Assembly: GCF_028464225.1 (NCBI RefSeq)
Contig: NZ_JAQPCN010000007.1
Span: 1-64,000 of the forward strand
DNA: 64,000 bases
DNA from: Zeaxanthinibacter sp. PT1
Lineage (GTDB): Bacteria; Bacteroidota; Bacteroidia; Flavobacteriales; Flavobacteriaceae
Direction of reading: 5' to 3'
Shown here: one piece after another, positions 17,525 through 25,573 of the stretch
Layout of the letters: every line of letters begins with the position of its first letter
Position numbering within the stretch: position 1 is the first letter of the stretch
The notes under the pieces: model-generated
The model's input: only the letters and a program-made list of their open reading frames with translations
Told to the model about the DNA's origin: nothing
Databases searched by the model: none
Translations under genes and position numbers: made by a program

Positions 17525-18475
17525 TCAGACTTTTATCAGCTGAATGATCCAGGCTATAAGGATACTGACCACAAGACCGATATTGACCTTTGCGAAATCC
17601 TTGCCTATCAGCACATATGCTTTTTTCATTTGTTTGTTGTTCAATAGGTAGTGTACCGCAATTTCACGCCCTGCCAGGATTCCGATAAATACCCAGGTGG
17701 TACTCATGGGAATATTATTCATGTTGCCATAAAAATACAGTAAGAAGCCGTAAAATAAATCAATAAGGGTGGCTGACCTGATATTCCTGCTGTTGGATTT
17801 CTGGTTGACGATCTTCTGGATCTTTCCACCCCTGCTGTTAAAGATATAGGCCATTATAGCTAAGATGACGGCCAGGGAGATCAATAACTCTGAAACACTC
17901 AGCTGTCTTGGCAGGAATACGAATATGTTAGCAAAATCCTGTATCAGCCACTGTGACCACAAGAATGCGGTTGAAACCCATTGCGCCGCTATCCAATATC
18001 GCTTTTGTTTCTTGTCCATCCGTTCAAGGGCCTTGTCCGATTCAAAGTGCTTCGCGATTACCAAATAGATCAATAGGGCGGACACTAATGCAATGGCATA
18101 ACCCACAACCGATTTTAAGATCATCTTTTGGATAATTACTTCTGAAGAAAATACGCTGAGGATCATAAAGGTAGTGCTGACGGGAATTCCCAGTCGAGTG
18201 ATCACCAGAAGGGTGATAGGGGCAAGTAAATACCACCAGGGCATATCTTCAGGAAGTGGGATGGTGTCTAACCTGCCATAGGAGACATCCCCCTGGTTCA
18301 CATACCATCCATAGAGCAAGGTGGCACAGAGGATAACGGAGGCAAAACTCCAGAGAACCCACCATTTTTTTTTGTAGTTAGAGGCTAGAAATGTTCCCAG
18401 CGTCTGGATCACATCATTGGCGATCACCGAGTAGGCTGCAATAAGAAATCCTAAATATATAATTGACTGTTCCAT
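17525..18475 (-). CDS. PiT-like permease (divergent inorganic phosphate transporter family)
   Basis: A 316-aa membrane protein with about eight TM helices. It shows the two-repeat signature of PiT phosphate transporters in reduced form. The first repeat has ANDVIQTLGTFLAS (residues 18-31) and later RLGIPVSTTFMI. The second has YGNMNNIPMSTTWVF near residue 255, instead of the usual GANDVANAIG. The conserved P-x-STT pair supports the family, but the lost Asp and Asn in repeat two mean substrate and mechanism may differ. It is shorter than classical PiT (about 420-500 aa). Confidence 0.65.
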   Translation of the reverse strand: MEQSIIYLGFLIAAYSVIANDVIQTLGTFLASNYKKKWWVLWSFASVILCATLLYGWYVNQGDVSYGRLDTIPLPEDMPWWYLLAPITLLVITRLGIPVSTTFMILSVFSSEVIIQKMILKSVVGYAIALVSALLIYLVIAKHFESDKALERMDKKQKRYWIAAQWVSTAFLWSQWLIQDFANIFVFLPRQLSVSELLISLAVILAIMAYIFNSRGGKIQKIVNQKSNSRNIRSATLIDLFYGFLLYFYGNMNNIPMSTTWVFIGILAGREIAVHYLLNNKQMKKAYVLIGKDFAKVNIGLVVSILIAWIIQLIKV

Positions 18476-18707
18476 TAGTATTCGTTTGTTAAGGGATACG
18501 GTTCTAACTATATCCTTGAAAATGCCCGCAAATGACGATGATAATTGTTATTGAAATTTAGCCGCAAGGTTATCTTATTATTATCAGAATGTTATATAAA
18601 TGGCACCGGCTTTTTAGTGCTTAACTGATTAGTCTATAGTGGAGTATGTTAAATTATAAAAGCTTGTTCATTTGAAAAATTAACATATCATTAATTGTTT
18701 AATTAGA

Positions 18708-18715
18708 TACCTTTA
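18708..18715 (+). promoter_or_regulatory. possible -7 box (TACCTTTA)
   Basis: Seven of eight positions match TAnnTTTG, 21 bp before the ATG at 18737. No -33 TTG sits at a normal distance. It lies in the 261-bp divergent gap between the PiT-like gene and the small secreted protein. Confidence 0.35.
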
Positions 18716-18736
18716 TCCCAGTTTTAGATACAAAGA

Positions 18737-19093
18737 ATGTCCGCCACCAGGCTGTTATTTTTTCTGCTTTTATCGGTACTTGTAAGCCAGGTCTATGCCG
18801 GCATTACAACGTTAGACTCGCCTAATAGCTTAGCGGTATCTGATGCATTCTCTAAAAAAACGACCCCCAATCCCGAACTGGATTCCAGGGTTTTTCTTCA
18901 TACTAATCAATTAGAAGTCCCGGAGGTAAAGGAGTGGGATACAATAAATCTCATTGTCACTATAAGCTTTTACGCTACAACCATCAAGCCGGTCTCTCTG
19001 GCTTGTGAGGCACTTTACCTTATCTCTTGCCGTTTTATAAGCCCATCATTGGGTAGTACGGAGATTATTTATCCCTTCCATTTCTTTCCCTGA
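18737..19093 (+). CDS. small secreted protein, unknown function
   Basis: 118 aa with a clear signal peptide (MSATRLLFFLLLSVLVSQVYA, cleavage near residue 21-22). The mature part is short and has one further hydrophobic stretch (about residues 72-95) with two cysteines. I recognise no family. It has a -7-like box upstream and a palindromic terminator directly downstream, which supports a separate transcription unit. It could be a lineage-specific envelope peptide. Confidence 0.55.
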   Translation: MSATRLLFFLLLSVLVSQVYAGITTLDSPNSLAVSDAFSKKTTPNPELDSRVFLHTNQLEVPEVKEWDTINLIVTISFYATTIKPVSLACEALYLISCRFISPSLGSTEIIYPFHFFP

Positions 19094-19098
19094 TGTAT

Positions 19099-19123
19099 TT
19101 TTTACGAATTCGTAAAAATTTTT
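19099..19123 (+). terminator. palindromic hairpin with T tract
   Basis: TTTTTACGAATTCGTAAAAA (19099-19118) is a perfect 20-bp palindrome. It can fold as a TTTTTAC/GTAAAAA stem with a small loop and is followed by more T. It lies 6 bp after the stop of the 118-aa gene. Confidence 0.6.
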
Positions 19124-19187
19124 GTTTCGGATTTTTACTGCGAAATAACTGCCTGTTGGGTGTTATCGCGGATTTGCCGGATACGCA

Positions 19188-19730
19188 ATGAGCATACATC
19201 ACATTACATTACATTTTATACTTATGGAAACTGGAATTATAATAATATCACTGGTCCTTGTAGGCAGTGTATTCATACCCTATTATTTCTTAGAAAGCAA
19301 CGGTAGAGCCAGCCGTAAACAATGGCAAGTAACATATCACAAAGCGGTAAATGCCCATCAACTCAATATCATCATGGAAGAGGCCTGGGAACAGAATTAC
19401 ATCGGTATAGACGACCAATTGAAAAAACTTCTGTTCATTAAAAGCTATGACTCGGTTAAGACAGATACGGTAATAGATCTGAATAATTTGTCCCAGTGTA
19501 AAGTTATTGAAGTCAGGAAATACCCGAGGGTTAAAGATAAAAAAACCGAGATCCTGGAACGGGTGGATTTAGAGCTTAGTTTTCACCACGAGGAAAATAA
19601 ATTATTTCTAAACTTGTATGACAATAAGATCAATTTTTCACAGGATTATGAAATACGAAGAGCTGAAAAATGGAGGCAGATTATTAGCAAACATATTCGC
19701 AGTTACCAGCGGGGTAACAGGGTAGCATGA
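19188..19730 (+). CDS. membrane-anchored protein of unknown function
   Basis: 180 aa, or 168 aa from the second Met at 19224, which gives the better N-terminus (METGIIIISLVLVGSVFIPY). One N-terminal TM helix is followed by a soluble, charged domain of about 140 aa with alternating strands (IDDQLKKLLFIKSYDSVKTD; VDLELSFHHEENKLFLNLYD) that looks like a small beta-sandwich or PH-like fold. I cannot name a family. It precedes nhaD by 52 bp and may be co-transcribed with it. Confidence 0.7.
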   Translation: MSIHHITLHFILMETGIIIISLVLVGSVFIPYYFLESNGRASRKQWQVTYHKAVNAHQLNIIMEEAWEQNYIGIDDQLKKLLFIKSYDSVKTDTVIDLNNLSQCKVIEVRKYPRVKDKKTEILERVDLELSFHHEENKLFLNLYDNKINFSQDYEIRRAEKWRQIISKHIRSYQRGNRVA

Positions 19731-19782
19731 TAGCCATCCATTTTAGGTCATTCGATAGTATTCACTACTTAAATTAATTTAA

Positions 19783-21060
19783 ATGGCCACCTTAGCATTG
19801 ATTTTCATTCTGGGATATGTTCTGATTGCTTTAGAACATAAAATTAAGATTGATAAAGCCGGAACGGCACTCTTTTTAGGAGTGCTGTTATGGCTTCTCC
19901 TGGCACTGCAGACCGAGAACCTTCCTGAAACTTTACACCATCTCAAGGAACACTTTGAAGACATTGCAGAGATCCTGTTTTTTCTCCTGGGTGCCATGAC
20001 GATCGTTGAACTGATAGATAGCCATAATGGCTTTGGGATCATTCAGCGGGTAGTGCGAATCAGATCAAAAACAGGCTTGCTCTGGACGCTATCTGTCCTT
20101 ACATTCTTCCTATCTGCCGTACTGGACAACCTTACTACGACCATTGTGATGATGGCGATCATTAAAAAATTCATGACCAAACGTGAAGAGCTGTGGTTCT
20201 TTGCAGGTTTTATCATCATCGCGGCAAATGCCGGGGGAGCATGGTCTCCTATAGGGGATGTGACGACCATTATGCTTTGGAATGCCGGCCACGTTACTAC
20301 AGGAACCATCATTACAGAGACTTTCCTGCCCAGCGTAGCTTGTCTTTTGGTTCCGTTAGCCCTGGCCTCCTTCAAGTTTCGTGGGCTGGCTGTTGAGCCA
20401 TTGGATGAGGGATCAAAAGAAATACAGCCGTTGAAGGAGAAAGAGAGCAACCTGATCCTGTTATTGGGTGTAATCCTTTTACTGATGGTGCCTGTTTTTA
20501 AAGCAGTTACTCATTTACCTCCTTTTATGGGAATGTTGTTCAGCCTTAGTGTTTTCTGGGTGATAACGGAGATCATACATCGTAAAAAGCCAACAGAAAT
20601 TCGTCATAAATTAACGGTAGCAGCTACCATACAGCGTATAGATACCCCAAGTATACTTTTCTTCCTGGGTATCCTGTTGGCCGTAGCCTCCCTGGAAGCC
20701 AACGGATCACTCCTTGTTCTCGGAGAAACCCTGGAATCATCATTCAGTGATTTTCATATGACGAACACCCTTCTGGGGCTCCTTTCTGCTATAATTGATA
20801 ACGTGCCTTTGGTAGCAGGTGCCATGGGTATGTATTCTATGGAAGTATATCCACAGGACCATGAGTTCTGGACTTTCCTGGCTTATTGTGCGGGTACCGG
20901 GGGCAGTGTCCTGATTATAGGCTCCGCAGCCGGGGTAGCAGCCATGGGAATTCTCAAAATTGATTTCGTGTGGTACCTGAGGCGTATCGCGTGGTTAGCC
21001 CTTGTTGGCTACTTATCAGGTATTATTGTTTTCCTGATGCATAAAGGCCATATCATGTAA
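19783..21060 (+). CDS. nhaD: Na+/H+ antiporter NhaD
   Basis: A 425-aa ion-transporter-superfamily protein with about 11-12 TM helices. NhaD-type motifs are visible: HLKEHFEDIAEILFFLLGAM with VELIDSHNGF (about residues 50-85), AVLDNLTTTIVM (about 110), NAGGAWSPIGDVTTIMLW (about 147-165), and IIDNVPLVAGAMGMY with GTGGSVLIIGSAAGVAAMG near the C-terminus. It exchanges cytoplasmic sodium for protons at alkaline pH and suits a marine host. A hairpin with a T tract follows the stop. Confidence 0.92.
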   Translation: MATLALIFILGYVLIALEHKIKIDKAGTALFLGVLLWLLLALQTENLPETLHHLKEHFEDIAEILFFLLGAMTIVELIDSHNGFGIIQRVVRIRSKTGLLWTLSVLTFFLSAVLDNLTTTIVMMAIIKKFMTKREELWFFAGFIIIAANAGGAWSPIGDVTTIMLWNAGHVTTGTIITETFLPSVACLLVPLALASFKFRGLAVEPLDEGSKEIQPLKEKESNLILLLGVILLLMVPVFKAVTHLPPFMGMLFSLSVFWVITEIIHRKKPTEIRHKLTVAATIQRIDTPSILFFLGILLAVASLEANGSLLVLGETLESSFSDFHMTNTLLGLLSAIIDNVPLVAGAMGMYSMEVYPQDHEFWTFLAYCAGTGGSVLIIGSAAGVAAMGILKIDFVWYLRRIAWLALVGYLSGIIVFLMHKGHIM

Positions 21061-21118
21061 TCGGTCTATATGTATACATAGTTTCTTATGATCAGAAGAA
21101 GAAATTAACAGCTTAATT

Positions 21119-21152
21119 AAAAGCCAGGGGCATATTGTCCGCAGGCTTTTTT
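21119..21152 (+). terminator. hairpin terminator after nhaD
   Basis: AAAAGCC and GGCTTTT pair across an 18-nt loop and are followed by further T residues. It lies about 60 bp after the nhaD stop. The long loop makes it only moderately convincing. Confidence 0.5.
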
Positions 21153-21272
21153 GCTTAGCACTGAATATCGGGCTCCCAGTAGGTGGCGTGTATCTATAAG
21201 TGGCTGTATATCGTAATACAACCAAAGATAAGCTGTCAATTTTATTTACCTTAGACATCTTAATCAGCACTC

Positions 21273-21854
21273 ATGTATGATATGATCCTGGAGCATGTTG
21301 GCAGATATATTTCCTTAACTGCAGAGGAAGAAGCATATTTTACTTCCCTTCTAAGTACCATGGAGATTAATAAAAAGGCTTTACTGGTAAGTCCAGGAGC
21401 ACGTATAGAACATGAGTATTTTGTGGTTCAAGGTTGTCTTAAAGCTTATTACCTGGATGAATCCGGGGATAAACATATTATACAGTTTGCCATAGAAAAC
21501 TGGTGGGTAGGCGATTTTGATGCTTTCTACAACCAGGTGAACTCGCGCTTATATATCGAGGCACTGGAAGATTCAAGCTTGATGGCGATCAGCTATGACG
21601 ATTTGCAGCTACTTTTTGAGCGGGTCCCAAAATTTGAACGCTACTTCCGCTTACTGGTGACTAATGCTTTTATTTCATTGAGAGGACGCGTATTATCTTC
21701 CCTGGAAAAGTCGCTAAAAGAACGATACCTCGAATTCTGCAAGGCGTATCCCAATATTGAAAAAAGGGTAGCCAATTATCATATCGCCAATTACCTCGGT
21801 GCTTCTCCCGAGAGTCTGAGCAGGATCAGGCGTAAATTAGTGAAGTCGGCCTGA
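21273..21854 (+). CDS. Crp/Fnr-family transcriptional regulator
   Basis: 193 aa. An N-terminal cyclic-nucleotide-binding-like beta-barrel (about 25-120; PGARIEHEYFVVQGCLKAYY) is joined by a dimer helix to a short C-terminal helix-turn-helix (VANYHIANYLGASPESLSRI, about 168-187). The ligand pocket lacks the Arg-Ser cAMP signature and there is no Cys cluster for an Fe-S centre, as is typical for Bacteroidota members of this family. A -7-like TACCTTAG lies 19 bp before the ATG. It is followed by four detoxification genes on the same strand, which are its most likely targets. Confidence 0.9.
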   Translation: MYDMILEHVGRYISLTAEEEAYFTSLLSTMEINKKALLVSPGARIEHEYFVVQGCLKAYYLDESGDKHIIQFAIENWWVGDFDAFYNQVNSRLYIEALEDSSLMAISYDDLQLLFERVPKFERYFRLLVTNAFISLRGRVLSSLEKSLKERYLEFCKAYPNIEKRVANYHIANYLGASPESLSRIRRKLVKSA

Positions 21855-21894
21855 TTTCTTGATATAGGTCAATTTTATTGCCTTTTGTTTCAGC

Positions 21895-21902
21895 TACCTT
21901 TG
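21895..21902 (+). promoter_or_regulatory. -7 promoter box (TACCTTTG) before detoxification operon
   Basis: An exact TAnnTTTG match, 138 bp before the first gene of the detoxification set. The leader that follows is about 130 nt and contains a small imperfect hairpin (TCGCT/AGAGCGA). No clear -33 element at standard spacing. Confidence 0.5.
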
Positions 21903-22040
21903 ATTTAATCGCTTACTATAGAGCGAGATAAAACAAATGGGGCTTTCTACCTCACCGGCTGTCATCCTGACTTGGTCATGGTAGGAGGATGGAATGAATT
22001 CTCGCCCCTGATTACTAATCCTTAAATACATAAGATTAAG

Positions 22041-22721
22041 ATGAAGAATATATTATTTGTCCTTACCAGCAATGATAAAATGGGGGATACCGGAAAGAAA
22101 ACAGGTTTTTGGGTCGAAGAATTTGCGGCTCCCTATTATAAATTGATCGATGCAGGTTACGAAGTTACCTTGGCGTCTCCTGAAGGTGGACAACCTCCTA
22201 TAGACCCGATGAGTGATTCTGAAGATGCGGCCACCGAGGCCACCAAACGCTTTGATAAGGATGATAAAACGAAGGAAAAGCTCGCACATACACTAAAGCT
22301 CAATACCATTGATCAGAAAGGCTTTGACGCTGTGTTTTATCCAGGAGGACATGGATTATTATGGGACCTCGTAGAAGACCCAACATCCATAGGCCTTATT
22401 GAAAGTTTCTATAAGAATGAGAAACCGGTAGCATTTGTATGCCATGCCCCGGCAGTCCTTAAGCACGTAAAAAACGTAATGGGAGAACCGCTGGTAAAAG
22501 ACCGGAAAGTTGCGGGCTTCACCAATGAAGAAGAAGAGGGTGTAGAACTTACCGATATAGTTCCATTCCTGGTGGAAGAGATGTTAAAAGAGAACGGTGG
22601 AAAATATACCAAGGCATCCGATTGGGAACCATACGCCGTTGAGGATGGATTACTGATCACCGGGCAGAACCCTGCTTCCTCTGAAAAAGTGGCAGAGATA
22701 TTAATGAAAAAATTGCAGTAA
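22041..22721 (+). CDS. DJ-1/PfpI type 1 glutamine-amidotransferase-like protein (Hsp31-like)
   Basis: 226 aa. The fold is recognisable from NILFVLTSND, GFWVEEFAAPYYKLIDAGY (Glu26 or Glu27 as the acidic partner), DAVFYPGGHGLLWDL, and the nucleophile elbow AFVCHAPAVL (Cys134, His135). This is the arrangement of Hsp31/GLY3-type glyoxalase III and DJ-1 proteins, which convert methylglyoxal to lactate or repair glycated proteins. It is first in a tight run with an Old Yellow Enzyme 2 bp downstream, which supports a role in reactive-carbonyl defence. Glyoxalase activity is inferred from family. Confidence 0.9.
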   Translation: MKNILFVLTSNDKMGDTGKKTGFWVEEFAAPYYKLIDAGYEVTLASPEGGQPPIDPMSDSEDAATEATKRFDKDDKTKEKLAHTLKLNTIDQKGFDAVFYPGGHGLLWDLVEDPTSIGLIESFYKNEKPVAFVCHAPAVLKHVKNVMGEPLVKDRKVAGFTNEEEEGVELTDIVPFLVEEMLKENGGKYTKASDWEPYAVEDGLLITGQNPASSEKVAEILMKKLQ

Positions 22722-22723
22722 GA

Positions 22724-23827
22724 ATGAGAGAAGAACAAGCATTGTTACGCCCATATAAAAAAGGAAATTTTGAAACGGAAAACAGGGTTGTAATGGCTCC
22801 TATGACCCGCTCCAGGGCTAATAACCCGGAAAACAAACCTACCGAAGGATTACAGCCGGTCTACTACAGGATACGTTCTACGGCAGGACTTATCATTACC
22901 GAGGGCTCGCAGGTGTCCGAGAGGGCAGTAGGGTATATTAATACCCCGGGGATCCATTCAGATGAGCAGGTAGCCGGTTGGAAAAAAGTAACCGAAAGCG
23001 TGCATGAGGAAGGCGGGAAAATATATATACAGCTTTGGCACGTGGGACGGATGTCTCACCCGGACTTTCACAATGGGGAATTACCACTGGCGCCTTCCGC
23101 TCTTAATCCAAATGCCCAATCCTTTACGCCCCAAGGGATGAAAGACACGGTGACCCCTAAGGAAATGACCAAAGAGGAGATTTCAGAAACTATTGAAGAA
23201 TTCCGGCTTGCAGCCCGGAACGCGGTTCAAGCGGGCTTTGACGGTGTGGAGATTCACTCTTCTAACGGCTACCTGTTCCACCAGTTTTTTAACAGTACTT
23301 CCAACATCAGAACAGATGAATACGGTGGGAGTATTGAAAACAGGGCTCGCTTTTTTTTCGAAGTCCTCGATGCAGTTAAAGAAGAAATCCCGGAACAGCA
23401 GATAGGTGCAAGGTTTAATCCATCACTCCATAAGTTGTTCGGCATCACTATGGATGAAAATACCATCCCGACATTTGAATATATCATCAACAGGTTGAAT
23501 GATTACGACCTGGCCTATATTCACTTGTCAGAACCGTTCACGGATGTTTCTGATGTTCCCTACGCGGTAAAAGAGATAGCGAAACACTTTCGTCCGTTAT
23601 ACAATGGAACACTGATCATCAATGGAGATTTTGACCAGGAAAAAGGAAATAAGGTTGTAGAAGATGGTTATGCAGACTTGGTAGCTTTCGGGAAACCCTA
23701 TATATCTAATCCAGACCTGGTAGCCAGGTTCAGGGAAGGAATTCCTCTTGCGGATTGGGATAAGGATACTTTTTATACTCCCGGGAAAGAAGGTTACCTG
23801 GATTACGAGATCAAAGCAGAGATTTAA
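22724..23827 (+). CDS. alkene reductase, Old Yellow Enzyme family
   Basis: A 367-aa FMN-dependent TIM barrel that reduces alpha,beta-unsaturated carbonyls, maleimides or nitro-compounds with NAD(P)H. Visible signatures are VVMAPMTRSRANNP (residues 22-35), IYIQLWHVGRMSHPD (about 104-118), FDGVEIHSSNGYLFHQFFNS (about 173-192) followed by YGGSIENRARF, and a C-terminal FGKPYISNPDLVARF. Length and motifs match NemA-type enzymes. It starts 2 bp after the DJ-1-like gene and is followed by osmC and a zinc alcohol dehydrogenase. Confidence 0.93.
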   Translation: MREEQALLRPYKKGNFETENRVVMAPMTRSRANNPENKPTEGLQPVYYRIRSTAGLIITEGSQVSERAVGYINTPGIHSDEQVAGWKKVTESVHEEGGKIYIQLWHVGRMSHPDFHNGELPLAPSALNPNAQSFTPQGMKDTVTPKEMTKEEISETIEEFRLAARNAVQAGFDGVEIHSSNGYLFHQFFNSTSNIRTDEYGGSIENRARFFFEVLDAVKEEIPEQQIGARFNPSLHKLFGITMDENTIPTFEYIINRLNDYDLAYIHLSEPFTDVSDVPYAVKEIAKHFRPLYNGTLIINGDFDQEKGNKVVEDGYADLVAFGKPYISNPDLVARFREGIPLADWDKDTFYTPGKEGYLDYEIKAEI

Positions 23828-23864
23828 GAGGAATTGTTATCAATACAAATCAAAAAAATACAGC

Positions 23865-24287
23865 ATGAAATTCAATAGAAAAGCTTCCGCTCAATGGAAA
23901 GGAAGTGGAAAAGAAGGAAAAGGAACATTAAATACCCAAAGCGGGGTCCTTGAAAATACGCAGTATTCATTTCACACCAGGTTTGAAGACGGAGATAAGG
24001 GTACCAATCCCGAAGAACTGATCGGTGCAGCGCATGCAGGCTGCTTTACAATGCAGCTGAGTTTCCTGTTAGGAGAGGAAGGGTTTACACCGACCAGCTT
24101 GAATACTGATGCAAAAGTCAGCTTCGAGGACGGTGCCGTAAATAAGATCACCCTGGATGTCAAAGGTGATGTACCTGGAATTGACGAAGAGCAATTTGGC
24201 AAAATAGCTAACAAGGCTAAAGAGGTTTGCCCTATTTCAAAACTGTTGAATACCGAGATAGAATTGCAGCTTAGCCTGAACGCCTAG
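23865..24287 (+). CDS. OsmC-family peroxiredoxin
   Basis: 140 aa from the ATG at 23865. A longer in-frame extension runs back into the Old Yellow Enzyme gene and is not credible. Typical OsmC text is present: KASAQWKGSGKEGKGTLNTQ, GTNPEELIGAAHAGCFTMQL with the first redox Cys, and KEVCPISKLL with the second. These thiol enzymes reduce organic hydroperoxides with lipoylated partners. Its place between the alkene reductase and the alcohol dehydrogenase fits a combined peroxide and electrophile response. Confidence 0.93.
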   Translation: MKFNRKASAQWKGSGKEGKGTLNTQSGVLENTQYSFHTRFEDGDKGTNPEELIGAAHAGCFTMQLSFLLGEEGFTPTSLNTDAKVSFEDGAVNKITLDVKGDVPGIDEEQFGKIANKAKEVCPISKLLNTEIELQLSLNA

Positions 24288-24379
24288 ACGGGGGATTTAT
24301 ACGCGATAAAAAATTAAGAAGTAAAGCGATAAGGGCTGGTATAAGATTCGCCTGCCGCTAACAAATACAAAACAAAATT

Positions 24380-25432
24380 ATGAGTACAGAAATAAAAGCA
24401 TACGGAGCCAAGGATAAACAAGCAGACCTTGAACCCATGACGATCAAAAGGCGCGAAGTAGGGCCTAAAGACGTTAAAATAGAAATAACATACTGCGGGG
24501 TATGTCACAGTGATATTCACCAGGTCAGAAATGACTGGAAGAACAGTAAGTACCCTGTAGTACCCGGGCATGAGATCATAGGGCACGTCGTTGCCGTTGG
24601 GGACCAGGTCAAGAATTTTAAGGAGGGTCAGTTAGTGGGTGTCGGTTGTATGGTTGATTCCTGCCGGGAATGTAATGCATGCAAAGACGATTTAGAGCAA
24701 TATTGTGAGAACGGGATGGTTCCTACTTATAACGGGAAAGATGAACACCTCGGTGGTCATACCTTCGGAGGGTATTCTGAAATGGTTGTTGTGGACCAGG
24801 ATTTTGTATTGAATATCCCGGAAAATTTAGACCAAAAGGCCGTTGCACCTTTGCTGTGTGCCGGGATCACTACTTTTTCACCCCTGAACCACTGGGGCGT
24901 TAAAGAAGGAGATAAAGTAGGAATTATTGGATTGGGAGGACTCGGACATATGGGGATCAAATTTGCCCACGCCATGGGTGCACATGTAGTGATGATCACC
25001 ACCTCTCCGGATAAGGCGAAAGATGCCAAGCGCTTGGGAGCAGATGAAGTCCTGATTTCTAAGGATGAAGAAGAGATGAATGAACACGCAGGTTCTTTTG
25101 ATTTCTTGCTGAATACAGTGCCTGTAGGCCATGACATTAATCCCTATATCAATCTTCTAAAAAGGGATGCTACCATGGTATTGGTAGGAGCTATTGAGCC
25201 CCTGGATGCCGTACATGGAGGAGGACTTGTAATGGGGCGTAAGAGAGTTGCAGGATCCCTTATCGGGGGGATAGCTGAGACCCAGGAGATGCTCGATTTC
25301 TGTGGGGAACATAACATTGTTTCGGATGTGGAAATGATCAGCATGGATAATATTAATGAAGCCTATGACAGGGTGACCAGTTCTGATGTAAAGTACCGAT
25401 TTGTGATCGATATGAAATCTTTAAAAAACTAG
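24380..25432 (+). CDS. zinc-dependent NADP alcohol dehydrogenase (YahK/cinnamyl-alcohol type)
   Basis: 350 aa of the medium-chain dehydrogenase family. The catalytic zinc site begins CGVCHSDIHQVRNDW (about 37-51) with GHE near 61. The structural zinc comes from four cysteines in CRECNACKDDLEQYC (about 94-108). The nucleotide fold shows GLGGLGHMGIKFAHAMGAHV (about 181-200). Relatives reduce broad aldehydes to alcohols with NADPH, which completes carbonyl detoxification after the upstream genes. A strong terminator follows the stop. Confidence 0.93.
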   Translation: MSTEIKAYGAKDKQADLEPMTIKRREVGPKDVKIEITYCGVCHSDIHQVRNDWKNSKYPVVPGHEIIGHVVAVGDQVKNFKEGQLVGVGCMVDSCRECNACKDDLEQYCENGMVPTYNGKDEHLGGHTFGGYSEMVVVDQDFVLNIPENLDQKAVAPLLCAGITTFSPLNHWGVKEGDKVGIIGLGGLGHMGIKFAHAMGAHVVMITTSPDKAKDAKRLGADEVLISKDEEEMNEHAGSFDFLLNTVPVGHDINPYINLLKRDATMVLVGAIEPLDAVHGGGLVMGRKRVAGSLIGGIAETQEMLDFCGEHNIVSDVEMISMDNINEAYDRVTSSDVKYRFVIDMKSLKN

Positions 25433-25457
25433 GAATTACAGCATACAGATAATTTTC

Positions 25458-25481
25458 AAGGGGCCAATGGCCCCTTTTTTT
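25458..25481 (+). terminator. Rho-independent terminator after alcohol dehydrogenase
   Basis: AAGGGGCC and GGCCCCTT form an 8-bp stem around AAT, followed directly by a run of seven T. It lies 25 bp after the stop and closes the detoxification operon. Confidence 0.88.
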
Positions 25482-25573
25482 ATGGAAGAGTTTTGAGGTA
25501 TGACTTTTTTGACCGTGAATTCTTGGCAGATTTTACTACTTTAATGGTTTAGCTAACCAAACTACAAGCATTC

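Noticed and set aside
23748-23864. Upstream extension of the OsmC protein
   Set aside because: It lies inside the Old Yellow Enzyme gene, and the translation does not resemble OsmC; the ATG at 23865 gives the family N-terminus.
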